Part shown: piece by piece, positions 50,506 to 60,561 of the stretch
Numbering within the stretch: position 1 is the stretch's first letter
Layout: the number at the start of each line of letters is the position of its first letter
DNA from: Pseudomonas sp. ACM7
GTDB lineage: Bacteria; Pseudomonadota; Gammaproteobacteria; Pseudomonadales; Pseudomonadaceae
DNA length: 64,000 bases
Assembly (NCBI RefSeq): GCF_004136015.1
Contig: NZ_CP024866.1
Span: forward strand, 653,643 to 717,642
Direction: 5' to 3'
The notes under the pieces: generated by a model
The model's database searches: none
Told to the model about the DNA's origin: nothing
The model's input: the letters and a program-made list of their open reading frames with translations, nothing else
Made by a program: the position numbers and the translations under genes

Positions 50506-51996
50506 ATGCCCCTCCCTTATTTGCTTCCCGCCACCTCGGCGTTCATCCAGCGCGCCCCGCGCATGCTCATCGGTGGCGACTGGGTCGAGGCCGCCGACGG
50601 CCAGACCATGCCCCTGCATAACCCGGCCACCGGCGAAGTGCTGTGCGTCGTGCCACGGGCCACACCTGAGGATGTCGACCGCGCCGTGCTCGCCGCCCGT
50701 CAGGCCTTTGATGATTCGGCCTGGAGCCGCACCCGACCTCGGGAGCGGCAGAACTTGCTGTGGAAACTCGCCGACCTGTTGGAACGCGACGCCGAACTGC
50801 TGGCGCAACTGGAATGCCTGAACAACGGCAAAAGCGCGGCCGTGGCCCAGGTGATGGACGTGCAACTGTCCATCGACTTCCTGCGCTACATGGCCGGTTG
50901 GGCGACCAAGATCGAAGGTTCCAGCGTTGAAGTGTCGCTACCGTTGATGCCCAACGATCAATTCCACAGTTTCATCCGCCGCGAAGCGGTGGGCGTGGTC
51001 GGCGCCATCGTTGCCTGGAACTTCCCGCTGCTGCTGGCCTGCTGGAAACTCGGCCCGGCCCTGGCCACCGGTTGCACCGTGGTGCTCAAACCCGCCGACG
51101 AAACCCCGCTGACCGCGCTGAAACTCGCCGAGTTGGTGCTGGAGGCCGGTTACCCCGAAGGCGTGTTCAACGTGGTCACCGGCACCGGCATCACTGCAGG
51201 TTCCGCCCTGACCCACAATCCGCTGGTGGACAAGCTGACCTTCACCGGCTCCACCGCTGTGGGCAAGCAGATCGGCAAGATCGCCATGGACTCCATGACC
51301 CGGGTGACCCTGGAACTGGGCGGCAAATCGCCGACCATCGTCATGGCCGATGCCGACCTGAAGACCGCCGCAGCCGGTGCCGCCAGCGCGATTTTCTTTA
51401 ATCAGGGCCAGGTGTGCTGTGCAGGTTCCAGGCTGTATGTGCAGCGTAAGCATTTCGACAATGTGGTGGCGGACATCGCCGACATCGCCAATGCCATGAA
51501 GCTCGGTAACGGCCTGGACCCAAGTGTCGAGATGGGGCCGCTGATCTCGGCGCGCCAGCAGGACCGGGTTTACGGGTACATCGAAAAGGGACGGGAAAGT
51601 GGTGCGACGATCGCCTGCGGTGGTGAGCAGTTTGGGCCAGGCTTTTTTGTCAAACCGACGGTGATCGTCGATGTCGATCAGAAACACTCATTGGTGCAGG
51701 AAGAGATCTTCGGGCCGGTGCTGGTGGCGATTCCGTTCGATGATGAAGCCGATGCGTTGCGCATGGCCAATGACAGTCCATATGGGCTTGGGGCGAGTAT
51801 CTGGTCGAACGATTTGGCGGCGGTGCACCGGATGATTCCGCGGATCAAGTCGGGTTCGGTGTGGGTCAATTGCCACAGCGCACTGGACCCGGCGTTGCCG
51901 TTTGGTGGGTACAAGATGTCGGGGGTTGGGCGGGAGATGGGGTATGCGGCGATTGAGCATTACACCGAGTTGAAGTCGGTGTTGATCAAGCTCTGA
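50506..51996 (+). CDS. peaE: Aldehyde dehydrogenase, phenylacetaldehyde-dehydrogenase type
   Basis: A 496-residue NAD(P)-dependent aldehyde dehydrogenase that would oxidise the aldehyde made by QHNDH to the acid (for phenylethylamine, phenylacetaldehyde to phenylacetate). Family marks: VVAWNFPLLLACWK near residue 168, FTGSTAVGKQIG near 246, general base Glu in LELGGKSP (about 270), nucleophile Cys in NQGQVCCAGSR (about 304) and EIFGPVL near 400. The ATG at 50506, with AGAGGT 8 bp upstream, is the true start; a longer frame reads through the sigma-54 promoter. The pea symbol follows the P. putida cluster; substrate is inferred from context. Confidence 0.9.
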   Translation: MPLPYLLPATSAFIQRAPRMLIGGDWVEAADGQTMPLHNPATGEVLCVVPRATPEDVDRAVLAARQAFDDSAWSRTRPRERQNLLWKLADLLERDAELLAQLECLNNGKSAAVAQVMDVQLSIDFLRYMAGWATKIEGSSVEVSLPLMPNDQFHSFIRREAVGVVGAIVAWNFPLLLACWKLGPALATGCTVVLKPADETPLTALKLAELVLEAGYPEGVFNVVTGTGITAGSALTHNPLVDKLTFTGSTAVGKQIGKIAMDSMTRVTLELGGKSPTIVMADADLKTAAAGAASAIFFNQGQVCCAGSRLYVQRKHFDNVVADIADIANAMKLGNGLDPSVEMGPLISARQQDRVYGYIEKGRESGATIACGGEQFGPGFFVKPTVIVDVDQKHSLVQEEIFGPVLVAIPFDDEADALRMANDSPYGLGASIWSNDLAAVHRMIPRIKSGSVWVNCHSALDPALPFGGYKMSGVGREMGYAAIEHYTELKSVLIKL

Positions 51997-52019
51997 TCTG
52001 CGGCGCCCACACGGGCGCC

Positions 52020-52113
52020 ATCGCGAGCAAGCTCGCTCCCACAGTAGTTCTGTGGTGTGAACACTATCTATGTCACACCAACAATTCCCTGTGGGAGCGA
52101 GCTTGCTCGCGAT
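52020..52113. repeat. REP pair (inverted)
   Basis: Inverted cores at 52020-52043 and 52090-52113 between the convergent aldehyde dehydrogenase and flavoprotein genes. Confidence 0.85.
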
Positions 52114-52138
52114 AGGGCCAGCCCGGACAACATGAATT

Positions 52139-53428
52139 TCAGGGTTTGAACCCCTGAGCCAACAACCAACTGCGAACCACCCTTCCCTGCTCCACCGTCA
52201 ACTCCGCCAAAACCTGATCCGCAGGCTCACTGCCCAACCGCCGCACCAACGGCGCCAACTCAACCCCTTGCACATGCCAGATCCCCATCGGCTGATCCGC
52301 CGTGATCACCACCTCAGCCTCATCCACAAATCCATCGCGTAGCACTGGCGCGCGCTCGATTCTCAGCGAGGAAAAATCCGCCTCGGCATGCACCACTTCA
52401 GCATCCGGCCACTGCCGCCGCGCCTGCCAGAATGGCTGCTGCAACCAACGCTGCTCATCGGCATAAAAATCCCTCCCGATCCGCGCAAAACGCAAAAACA
52501 ACTGCCCCACCCGTTGCTGATGAAAGCGCTGAGCCAGCGCCGCTCGCTCGGGTTTACGCAACAACGTGTTGATCACGGTCGGCGCCTGTAACGCCGAGGA
52601 CAATGACTGAAAAATCCCGTTGCCCGACAGCGGATCCACCGCCATCGCCGCATCGCCTACCCGAATCCAGTTATCGCCACACACCTGCGGGCATAGAATC
52701 GCCGTGCTGCTGCGCGCATGCAGCTGTAGATCGATCTCAGGCTCGACACCGAAAAACGCACGCGCCAACGCCGAGCCTTGGCGCCGTTGACGACAGTAAT
52801 CGAGCAACTGCGCCTTGCCCGGCAATTCAGCACTGGCCACGTCCACGGTCCATTGCCAGTAACACTGACCGTCGGCTCGCCGGGCCATCCATGCCCAGCC
52901 GTCCTCAAGGCTTTCCACCGCACTGGCGGTGCTGCCCGGCGTGCCTTGCCAGCGATTGAGCAGGCTGACCGTCTCCGGCCCGCGCAGACCTTTGCCGAGC
53001 GCAGGAGCCTGACGCCCCCGCGCCTCAACCAGAAAATCCGCCAGCAGCGCCTCGCGCCCTTCGACCTCGATCCGATGCCCCGAAGCCGATGTCTGCACCG
53101 TCAGCACTCGGCCTTCGATTAGCTCAACGCCAGCCAGCCGCAGATCCTCGCGCAAACCACGATCAAAGCTCGGGCGATCCAGTAAAAATTCGATGTTCTG
53201 CGCATGCTGGTGACCGTTCCATGACAGCTGCCGTTGAGACGGCAGCGCCGCATCCGCCAGCGCCTGATGAAGCCCCGCGCCACGCAAGGCCTCCAGCACC
53301 CGAATGGAAACGCCTTCCAGCGCCGCAAACCGCCGCCATTCGCTGACCAGCGTCACGGGATAACCGAGCCGACGCAAACCCAAGGCAACCGCCGCTCCCG
53401 CTGGCCCTGCGCCAAGAATCAAAATCAT
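52139..53428 (-). CDS. qhpG: FAD-dependent monooxygenase for CTQ biogenesis (QhpG)
   Basis: A 429-residue flavoprotein. It has the N-terminal Rossmann motif GAGPAGAAVALGLRRLG, a Trp-halogenase/PHBH-like body and the second FAD motif IRVGDAAMAVDPLSGNG near residue 270. QhpG hydroxylates the Trp of the crosslinked gamma subunit on the way to CTQ. The ATG overlaps the protease stop codon (ATGA), placing it last in the regulator-ABC-protease-flavoprotein operon. Confidence 0.88.
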   Translation of the reverse strand: MILILGAGPAGAAVALGLRRLGYPVTLVSEWRRFAALEGVSIRVLEALRGAGLHQALADAALPSQRQLSWNGHQHAQNIEFLLDRPSFDRGLREDLRLAGVELIEGRVLTVQTSASGHRIEVEGREALLADFLVEARGRQAPALGKGLRGPETVSLLNRWQGTPGSTASAVESLEDGWAWMARRADGQCYWQWTVDVASAELPGKAQLLDYCRQRRQGSALARAFFGVEPEIDLQLHARSSTAILCPQVCGDNWIRVGDAAMAVDPLSGNGIFQSLSSALQAPTVINTLLRKPERAALAQRFHQQRVGQLFLRFARIGRDFYADEQRWLQQPFWQARRQWPDAEVVHAEADFSSLRIERAPVLRDGFVDEAEVVITADQPMGIWHVQGVELAPLVRRLGSEPADQVLAELTVEQGRVVRSWLLAQGFKP

Positions 53429-54102
53429 GGTCCGAAGCGCCGTTCAGGGCCGCGATAACGGGCATTCTCCCGCAGCCATTCGATGATCAGTTCGTTGCTC
53501 GCCTCAGGATGAGCAACCAGGAAACCTGCGATGTGCCCGCTCAACGCCGCACAGCCGAGACTGGCGCCAGACTGCCCCGGATAGGTGCCATGCACACACG
53601 CGGCGAAATCCGCTTGAGCGCTGTTGAGCCACGACCATTCCTGTTCGGCGCAACGTGCATCGCCGGTGACTTGCAGCACCTGTGGATAATTCGCCGGAAA
53701 CACACCCTCGCCCTGCGCCGGGCTGGACGCGCAAAGCAAAACCCCGCGTGCCACCGCCAACCCACAGGCTTCACGCAACAGGCTGCGATCCTGACGCAGA
53801 CCGAGGCTCAAATTGATCAGCCGAACGTCCTGCGCCACCAGCCAGTCAATTGCCGTGGCGATCTGCAACGCGCTGGTGACTCCACGCTGGTCGAACACCT
53901 GAGCCACGCAAAATACCGCCGAAGGCGCCCGCCGACCGATGGCCTCGACCACCGCGCTGCCGTGGCCCAGCGGATCGTCGCGCAAGTCGCCTTCGGCCAG
54001 GCCATCCTCCAGCAACGAGAAGCGCCGCCCGGCGACTACTTGCACCCGCTGCGCCGCCGAGTGACCGCTGTCCACCACGCCAATCCGCAGCTCAGGCTTC
54101 AT
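53425..54102 (-). CDS. qhpE: Subtilisin-like protease that removes the gamma-subunit leader (QhpE)
   Basis: A 225-residue cytoplasmic serine protease of the S8 fold. Candidate triad: Asp 11 in VVDSG, His 47 in LGHGSA and Ser 181 in GASLGCAA (the usual GTSMA motif is altered). QhpE cuts the leader from the crosslinked gamma subunit. The start MKPELRIGVVDSG, 11 bp inside the ABC gene's 3' end, is where the fold begins; the longer frame is a shadow of that gene. There is no signal peptide, which fits action before export. Confidence 0.88.
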   Translation of the reverse strand: MKPELRIGVVDSGHSAAQRVQVVAGRRFSLLEDGLAEGDLRDDPLGHGSAVVEAIGRRAPSAVFCVAQVFDQRGVTSALQIATAIDWLVAQDVRLINLSLGLRQDRSLLREACGLAVARGVLLCASSPAQGEGVFPANYPQVLQVTGDARCAEQEWSWLNSAQADFAACVHGTYPGQSGASLGCAALSGHIAGFLVAHPEASNELIIEWLRENARYRGPERRFGP

Positions 54103-55810
54103 GCAGCACCGTTTTTGAAGTGAGTACGCCGTCGAGCAATTCAAAGCGCAAATCGGCATCGGCCAAGGTAGAAGGACGGTGGCTGATGAGGATCCGCGTG
54201 CGTCCGGCAAACAGTCGATCGATGGCTTCAATGACTTCGCGCTCGGTGGCTTCATCCACCGCCGAGGTCGCTTCGTCCAGCACCAGAATCAATGGATCCT
54301 GTAACAGCGCCCGGGCGATGGCGATGCGTTGTTTCTGCCCGCCGGACAACTGCTGACCACGTTCGCCCAACGGGCTGTCGAGGCCTTCGGGCAAAGACTC
54401 GATCAGGCTGTCGAGTTGCGCCAGTCGCGCCACTTCGGCAATCGCTTCACGGCTGGCGTCCGGCACCGCGTAGGCCAGATTGTCGGCGAGGCTGCCGCGA
54501 AACAGCACGATGTCCTGACTGACCACGGCAATCCGCCGACGCAACTGGAACAGGTCCAGTTCGCGCAGATCGACCTCTCCCAGCAATACGCGGCCGGACT
54601 GCGGATCGTGGTGCCGTTGCAGCAGGTCGATCAGGGTCGATTTACCGACCCCGGAGCCGCCGCTCAGGGCGACTTTCAAACCGTAGGGAATTCGCGCTTC
54701 GATCCCGCGCAAAGTTGTCGGGCGACCGGGATGACTGAAGTGCACATCGTCGAAACGCAGTTCGCCGGAGGTCGGGATCGGCTGCGGCGTGACCGGTGTG
54801 AGAACGGTTGGTTCTTCGCCGCGCAATTCCATCACGCGCCCGAGGCTGACGGTCATTCGTTGGACCGCGACATAGAGCCCCAGCAGGCTCTGCACCGGTC
54901 CGACGGCCATGCCTAGATAGGTGGAAAACGCGATCAGCGCGCCCAATTGCCAGGTCCCCTGCACCACCCAATAACCGCCAATCAAAAACGCACAGGCGCG
55001 GGACAGAGAAGTCAGTGTGCCCGGCACCGCCTGGGTGAAAAACTCAGTGACTTGCAGGCGCAGCAACTGGCTCATGTAGCCTTGGCCCAACGTCTCCAGG
55101 CGTCGCGATTCACGCTGTTGCTGGCCAGCAGACTGGATGAATTTCATCACCGGCAAGGTCTCGACCATGAACGAGGACATGTCCGCCGAGCGCTCACGCA
55201 ATTGCCGCACATCGCGCTCGACCTTGCGCCGCATCCAGCGCAGCCAGAGCACGTCGAGGGGAATCAGCACCAGCGCCAGCAACGAGAGTTTCCACGACAG
55301 AGTCAGCAGCATCGCTACGGCGCAGACCAGACCGATCACACTCGATACCGCCGAGAACAAGGAGTCCACGGCAAAGCGCTGGATCTCCGCGACGTCGCCA
55401 TCGAGGCGCGACATCAGGTCACCGATGCGGCGCTGCCCGTAGAAACTCGGCGAGAGCGTTTGCAGATGTCGATAGAGGTCATCGCGCAGGGCAAACAGAA
55501 TCCGCCCGGACAGCCGCGTGTGCAGGTAACGGTTGATCCCCGACAACCCCGTTCCGAGCAGCCCGGCCACGATCATCAGCCCGGCGATCAGCACCAGCAT
55601 CGGAAAGTTGCGTGCAAGCAAACCATCGTCGATCAGCAGCTTGGTCAGCCAAGGCTGGACCAGCACCAGCAACGAGGCGCAGACCGATAACCCGAGCAGC
55701 CCGGCAATCGCCAGTCGATGGGGTCGCACGAAGCTGTAGAGCCAGCGCAACGCCGCTTGCAGGGCTTCGGGGTTCTGGCTGTCGATCAGCCGAACGATCA
55801 GGCGCTGCAT
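54092..55810 (-). CDS. qhpF: ABC exporter of the QHNDH gamma subunit (QhpF)
   Basis: A 572-residue fused permease-ATPase of the MsbA/LagD type. Six membrane helices occupy about residues 30-320, and the ATPase domain has Walker A GGSGVGKST, signature LSGGQKQRIAIARAL, Walker B ILVLDEATSAVDE and switch His in ISHRPS. It exports the matured gamma subunit to the periplasm. The ATG at 55810 overlaps the last base of the regulator's TGA; a GTG one codon upstream is the alternative. It lacks the N-terminal peptidase domain of bacteriocin exporters, matching the separate protease QhpE. Confidence 0.9.
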   Translation of the reverse strand: MQRLIVRLIDSQNPEALQAALRWLYSFVRPHRLAIAGLLGLSVCASLLVLVQPWLTKLLIDDGLLARNFPMLVLIAGLMIVAGLLGTGLSGINRYLHTRLSGRILFALRDDLYRHLQTLSPSFYGQRRIGDLMSRLDGDVAEIQRFAVDSLFSAVSSVIGLVCAVAMLLTLSWKLSLLALVLIPLDVLWLRWMRRKVERDVRQLRERSADMSSFMVETLPVMKFIQSAGQQQRESRRLETLGQGYMSQLLRLQVTEFFTQAVPGTLTSLSRACAFLIGGYWVVQGTWQLGALIAFSTYLGMAVGPVQSLLGLYVAVQRMTVSLGRVMELRGEEPTVLTPVTPQPIPTSGELRFDDVHFSHPGRPTTLRGIEARIPYGLKVALSGGSGVGKSTLIDLLQRHHDPQSGRVLLGEVDLRELDLFQLRRRIAVVSQDIVLFRGSLADNLAYAVPDASREAIAEVARLAQLDSLIESLPEGLDSPLGERGQQLSGGQKQRIAIARALLQDPLILVLDEATSAVDEATEREVIEAIDRLFAGRTRILISHRPSTLADADLRFELLDGVLTSKTVLHEA

Positions 55811-57714
55811 CACGAGCGCAACTGTTTGAGCTTGCGATACAAGGTCGCGCGGCTGATGCCCAAGGCGTCGGCGGCGGCCGAGACGTTGCCCTGGTGAGTG
55901 TCCAGGGACTGGCGAATCAGCTCCAGTTCGTTTTCGCGAATGCTGCCGGCCTGAGGGCGTTCGGTGGCGGTCAGTTCGTCGAGCATGCTGTCGGGCAAGT
56001 GGTCGAGGGTGAGTACGGTGTCCCCCGGCTCGCGCATGGCCAGCGCCGTTCGTAAAACCATTTCCAGTTGGCGGATGTTGCCCGGCCAGTGATAGCCGCC
56101 GAGCAAGCGGTTCAAATCGTCATGCAGGACCATCGTCGGCGCATCCAGCTTGGCCAGCAGACGAGCGACCAGACCGCTGAAATCCTCACGCTCGCGCAAT
56201 GCCGGGAGCATCACGCTGATGCCGTTGACCCGATAAAACAGGTCCTCACGAAAGTGCTTTTCTTCGACCAGTCGCTTGAGGTCGCGGTGCGTGGCGCAGA
56301 TCAATGCGACGTCGATGTCTTGCTCTTCGCCAGCGCCTAACGGTGCCACTTTACGGTCCTGCAACACCCGCAACAGACGGGCCTGCAAGGCCAGCGGCAT
56401 GTCGCCGATTTCATCGAGAAACAAGGTGCCGCCATGGGCCTGTTGCAGACGACCGATCATGCCGCCGCGACGCGAGCCCGTGAACGCGCCTTCGCGGTAG
56501 CCGAACAGTTCCGACTCGATCAGGCCTTCGGGGATCGCCGCGCAGTTCACCGCGACAAAGGGTTTGTCGCAGCGGGTTCCGGCCATGTGCAGGGCGCGGG
56601 CGATGACTTCCTTACCGGTGCCGGTTTCACCCAGCAGCAACACCGGCAGCTCATTGGCCAGGCCTTGACGGGCCATGCGCAAGGCTCGGGCATAACGGAC
56701 ATTGCTGCCGGCCAGGGATTCGAGATCCGGTTGTGCTTTGGCGGTTTTCGCGGTGCTGCGCGGCGGCGTGCTGACATTGATTGAACGCTGCGGCGCACGC
56801 AGGGTTTTGTAGAAGAACTCGCCTTTGGCGGTTTGCAAACTGCCGACACCGCCCTGATGCAGACGCGACAGAAGTTGCAAGCCATCGACGCCCAGAAACT
56901 CTTCACAGCGTCGACCGACCAGCGCCGAGCGCTCGGCGTGGAGCAACTGACAGGCCTGGGCGCTGACCGCGAGAATCTGCCCGCCAAGGCTCACCGCCAA
57001 CAGACCTTGCCAAGGGGATTCGAGGTACTGCCGACGGCTGTGGAAGGCCAGGACGATCTCGTCTGGATAACTGGCGTTGAACACCCGGCTTTCGATCTGG
57101 CTGACGGCCATCGCCAGCAACGCGGTGCTGTCATGCACGCGGCCCAGCGGGCCTTCGCGGGTCAGGTCGAGCACGCCAAGGATGTCGCCTTGGGGGCAAT
57201 GGATCGGCACCGAGGTGCAGGAGAAATCGGTCAGGCGATCGAGGTAATGTTCGCCGCAATCGATCATCGTTGGCCGGGCTTCCACCAGTGCGGTGCCCAG
57301 CGCGTTGGTGCCGCGAGCGGCTTCGCTCCAGCAGGCGCCGAGGGTGATGTCTTGCAGGCCGCTGCCCCTGAAGCGGTCGGCGCGACCTTCGGCAGCGAGG
57401 ATGGTGGCGTCGGAATTGGCAAGGATGATCAGCCCTTCCTTGCCCTGGCGTTCGGCCAGGTAATCGATGGCCGGCAATGCCGCGTCGATCAGCAGCCGAT
57501 TGCTCGCCAACAGCACGTCGAGGCTCGCGCTCGATTCCAGCGCCAGCTCGTGCTTGGCATTAAAATGCACGCCATGGCTCAGGCTACGCCGCCACGACGC
57601 ATCGATTTCCGCCCGCAACACGCCATCCGGGACTTCGCCCTCGAGATGGAGTTTTTCCCGGGCCAGCCGGGCTTCGCGGTGCAGTTTGGGAGGAGTTGTT
57701 TTTATTAGCGTCAT
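55810..57714 (-). CDS. Sigma-54-dependent activator, AcoR type
   Basis: A 634-residue enhancer-binding protein with an N-terminal GAF-type sensor (about residues 60-215, with [11 protein letters not shown] and [14 protein letters not shown]), a possible PAS region, the AAA+ domain and a C-terminal Fis-type HTH ([23 protein letters not shown]). The AAA+ domain has Walker A GETGTGKE near residue 363, the sigma-54 contact loop GAFTGS near 420 and Walker [11 protein letters not shown]. First gene of the operon with qhpF, qhpE and qhpG. It is the obvious activator of the sigma-54 promoter before the aldehyde dehydrogenase gene; QHNDH clusters elsewhere are also described with AraC-type regulators. 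Confidence 0.9.
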   Translation of the reverse strand: MTLIKTTPPKLHREARLAREKLHLEGEVPDGVLRAEIDASWRRSLSHGVHFNAKHELALESSASLDVLLASNRLLIDAALPAIDYLAERQGKEGLIILANSDATILAAEGRADRFRGSGLQDITLGACWSEAARGTNALGTALVEARPTMIDCGEHYLDRLTDFSCTSVPIHCPQGDILGVLDLTREGPLGRVHDSTALLAMAVSQIESRVFNASYPDEIVLAFHSRRQYLESPWQGLLAVSLGGQILAVSAQACQLLHAERSALVGRRCEEFLGVDGLQLLSRLHQGGVGSLQTAKGEFFYKTLRAPQRSINVSTPPRSTAKTAKAQPDLESLAGSNVRYARALRMARQGLANELPVLLLGETGTGKEVIARALHMAGTRCDKPFVAVNCAAIPEGLIESELFGYREGAFTGSRRGGMIGRLQQAHGGTLFLDEIGDMPLALQARLLRVLQDRKVAPLGAGEEQDIDVALICATHRDLKRLVEEKHFREDLFYRVNGISVMLPALREREDFSGLVARLLAKLDAPTMVLHDDLNRLLGGYHWPGNIRQLEMVLRTALAMREPGDTVLTLDHLPDSMLDELTATERPQAGSIRENELELIRQSLDTHQGNVSAAADALGISRATLYRKLKQLRS

Positions 57715-57846
57715 CAAGCGCTCCGGATCGGTCCGCCCTGCGCTTTTTCAAGTTCAGCGCCCTGCCGCAATCTTTACGTTAACGTCAGGGCAATGGCAAG
57801 TGCCTTACGGCGCTTGTGTTTCATCCGGGGGACCGCGTTATCGTTC

Positions 57847-57938
57847 TTCGCGAGCAAGCCCGCTCCCACACTTGACCGAGTTGAACCACAGATTTGTGAT
57901 CAGCACCGGCCCAATGTGGGAGCGGGCTTGCTCGCGAA
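57847..57938. repeat. REP pair (inverted)
   Basis: Inverted cores at 57847-57870 and 57915-57938, upstream of the sigma-54 activator gene and downstream of the deacetylase gene. Confidence 0.85.
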
Positions 57939-57963
57939 AGCGGCCTCCCAGGCACCCTCGAAC

Positions 57964-58989
57964 TCAGAGGCTCCACACCTCGGAGTTCACAAAAAACGCC
58001 CGCGCATTATCCTCAAGACTCTCCAGGTGATACCCACCCTCCTGCACAATCAAACACGGCAACCCAAGGCTGCGAATCCGCTCCCCAAGCCGCGCAAACC
58101 CCTCACGAGTCACCGCCACTTTGCTCTGCGGATCCAGCTCAAAAATATCGAACCCCAGGGACAACACCAGCACCTCGGCGCCGAAGTCTTTCACCGCCGC
58201 CAATGCCACGTCCAACTGACCCAGGAAGTCCGCCTCACTGGCGCCATGTGTCATCGGCAAGTTGACGTTGAAGCCCTCGCCCTTGCCGACACCCCGCTCA
58301 TCAGCGAACCCGGCAACCCCCGGATAGAAGTTGGTCGGATCGCCATGCACCGAGACGTAGAGCACGTCATCGCGGTCGTAGAAAATCTCCTGAATCCCCT
58401 GACCGTGGTGCATGTCGGTGTCGAGCACTGCGACTCGCGCAAAACCGGCACGCAATACCTGCGCGGCCACTGCCGCATTGTTCACATAACAGAAACCGCC
58501 CGCCGCCTCGGCCCGGGCGTGGTGACCGGGTGGACGGCACAAGGCGTAAGCCGCCGGCTCGCCATCGAGCAACGCCTGAGCACCGGCAATGGCGCTTTGC
58601 GCCGACCAATAGGCCGAACGCCAGGTCTGCTCACCCACCGGGCAACTGCCATCGGCCAAGTAACGGGCGGCCTGGGCGAGAATCCCGCGCAGAGCATTGG
58701 GCTCGCGCACGAAGATGTTCGACATCACCTCGTCGCCCCAATCCTCGGGAATTTCCTTCCAGCGCTGATGGGCTTCCTGCAAAAACGTCAGGTATGGCGC
58801 GCCGTGCACCGCCAGCAGCGGATCGAGCCCGGCATCGGCCGGTTGCTCAACCGTAAAACCCAATGAACGAGACGCCTGCACCAACCGCTGAGCGCGCTCG
58901 GGCACCTCCTGTGGTGTGCGCATCTGCCCACGGGAGTAGTAGCTGCGTGGATGGTGAAGCAATTGTTCGGGGTGGAAAAAACTGCGCAT
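57964..58989 (-). CDS. Histone-deacetylase-family protein, acetylpolyamine amidohydrolase-like
   Basis: A 341-residue zinc amidohydrolase of the HDAC/AphA family. Motifs in order: the substrate-loop ERAQRLV near residue 31, RPPGHHARAE (tandem His) near 157, FCYVNNAAVAA near 169, DTDMHHGQG (zinc Asp and His) near 196, SLGFDIFELDP (second zinc Asp) near 277 and EGGYHLE near 320. In Pseudomonas such proteins deacetylate acetylputrescine and acetylcadaverine, which would fit next to an amine-oxidation cluster, but the gene is outside its operons and flanked by REP pairs. Confidence 0.88.
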   Translation of the reverse strand: MRSFFHPEQLLHHPRSYYSRGQMRTPQEVPERAQRLVQASRSLGFTVEQPADAGLDPLLAVHGAPYLTFLQEAHQRWKEIPEDWGDEVMSNIFVREPNALRGILAQAARYLADGSCPVGEQTWRSAYWSAQSAIAGAQALLDGEPAAYALCRPPGHHARAEAAGGFCYVNNAAVAAQVLRAGFARVAVLDTDMHHGQGIQEIFYDRDDVLYVSVHGDPTNFYPGVAGFADERGVGKGEGFNVNLPMTHGASEADFLGQLDVALAAVKDFGAEVLVLSLGFDIFELDPQSKVAVTREGFARLGERIRSLGLPCLIVQEGGYHLESLEDNARAFFVNSEVWSL

Positions 58990-59006
58990 GGATTATCACC
59001 TGTCAG

Positions 59007-59096
59007 TGTGGGAGCGGGCTTGCTCGCGAATGCGGTGTGTCATTCAACAATGATGTCGACTGACACTCCCTCTTCGCGAGCAAACCCGCTCCCACA
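59007..59096. repeat. REP pair (inverted)
   Basis: Inverted cores at 59007-59030 and 59073-59096, the second with one substitution (GCAAACCCGC), between the deacetylase gene and the hydantoinase remnant. Confidence 0.85.
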
Positions 59097-59107
59097 TGGA
59101 TTGCGTT

Positions 59108-60105
59108 TTATTCGACTTTACCGGCGCGGGACAGCACAGCGTTGAGCAACACATCAGTGCCCTGACGCACGTCTTCGGGCAACACGTCTTCGGCTTCGTT
59201 ATGGCTCAAGCCGCCAACGCACGGGATGAACACCATCGCCGTCGGGCAGTACCGCGCCAGATGAATCGCATCATGCCCGGCGCCGCTGACAATCGATTGC
59301 TGAGCGTAGCCCAGCGCGTCCACCGCCTGCTGCATGGCCGCCACGCAATCGGCATCGAACGGTGTTGCCGGGCTGATCCAGTGAGGCGTAATCGTCAGGT
59401 TCAAGCCTCGGCTATCGGCAATCGACTGAAGCCGCTCGCGGACTTGCTGCTCCATGGCCTCAATCGCTTCGTCGCGGTGATGACGCAGGTCGACGGTGAA
59501 ATTCACCAGCCCCGGAATGGTGTTGCGCGAGGATTTGTTGATGCTCAACTCGCCGACAGTGGTCAGGCCTTCAGGGGCGAAATCGGTGGCCAAACCTTCG
59601 ATGGCCTGGATCATCCGCGCCACGCCATACAAGGCGTCTTTGCGTAGCGGCATCGGCGTTGTACCGGCGTGGGCGGCCATGCCTTCGACGCGTACATCTA
59701 GCCAGCGAATTGCCTGGCCGCCGCTGACCACGCCGATGCTTTTGGCGTTGTCTTCGAGGATCGGACCTTGCTCAATGTGCGCTTCAAAGTACGCATCCAC
59801 CGCGCCGCCAAACGGGGGCTCGCCGGCGTAACCGGTGCGTTGCAACGCCTCGGCAACGCTGATGCCGTCGATGTCACGCACCGCCAGCGCTGCGTCCAGT
59901 GGCATGATCCCGGTGAACACCGCCGAGCCGAACATCGCCGGTGTGAAGCGTGCGCCTTCTTCGTTGGTCCAGACCGCCACTTCCAGCGGCTTGCGGGTCT
60001 GGATGCCGAGGTCATTCAGGCAACGGACCACTTCCAGGCCGGCGAGTACGCCATAGACGCCATCGAAAACGCCCGCCTTCAGGCTGGGTGTAACAATTGG
60101 AATGT
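59108..60105 (-). pseudogene. 5'-truncated M20-family hydantoinase/carbamoylase (Zn-dependent amidase)
   Basis: About 330 codons of an allantoate amidohydrolase/N-carbamoyl-L-amino-acid hydrolase-type enzyme. FDGVYGVLAGLEVVRCL, VAVWTNEEGARF, EAHIEQGPILED, MAAHAGTTPMP, SSRNTIPG and SGAGHDAIHLA are all intact. The N-terminal ~80 residues are missing, including the GSHxDT motif with the first zinc His and Asp. Upstream of about 60,105 the reading frame continues only as the antisense of a LysR remnant. The catalytic metal site cannot form, so this is probably a dead gene. Confidence 0.75.
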
Positions 60106-60106
60106 G

Positions 60107-60549
60107 TGTTGATTGCCCGCAGTGGGCGACGCTTTGATCTGACGGAAACCGGGGAGGAAGTCCTGCGCATTGCGGCGGACATTTACGGCGATATTTCACG
60201 ACTGAGCACGGTGGTGGAGAGTCGTAACGACGACGTGGTCGGCAAGATTCGCATCCTTTGACATTGCTCCGTGACCAGCAAGGCGTTACCGGCAAGATCG
60301 TCGCATCATCGACGAGTTTCGAAGAAATTTATCGCTTGATTTGCGCGGGGTTCCGCATTGGGTGTCTGCCGACGCACTTGGTGCGCAGGGGTCGAACAAG
60401 GTTTGCTCTGGCGTTTGCCGCCGGAAGATGGGGTGGTGGATTTCGATATCCAGCTGTTGTGGAATCGTGAGCAGAAGATGAGTCAGGCCGAAACCGTATT
60501 CCTCGAAAGCTTCCAGCACATGCTCAGTATTCGTGAGCCTGTGCTGTGA
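60107..60549 (+). pseudogene. LysR-family regulator remnant
   Basis: Fragments of one LysR gene in broken frames. The first reads SGRRFDLTETGEEVLRIAAD and then ISRLSTVVESRNDDVVGKIR, the end of the HTH domain and linker, and stops at 60261. The second (from about 60263) reads LLRDQQGVTGKIVASSTSFE and GFRIGCLPTHLV, part of the effector domain. After a frameshift near 60390, LLWRLPPEDGVVDFDIQLLW and a C-terminal tail end at 60549. The HTH start and roughly 100 central residues are gone. Confidence 0.75.
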
Positions 60550-60561
60550 AGCCTTGATCGA

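Noticed and set aside
57774..57783. Palindrome ACGTTAACGT upstream of the sigma-54 activator gene
   Set aside because: A single 10-bp palindrome without a second copy near the QHNDH promoters; not enough to call an operator.
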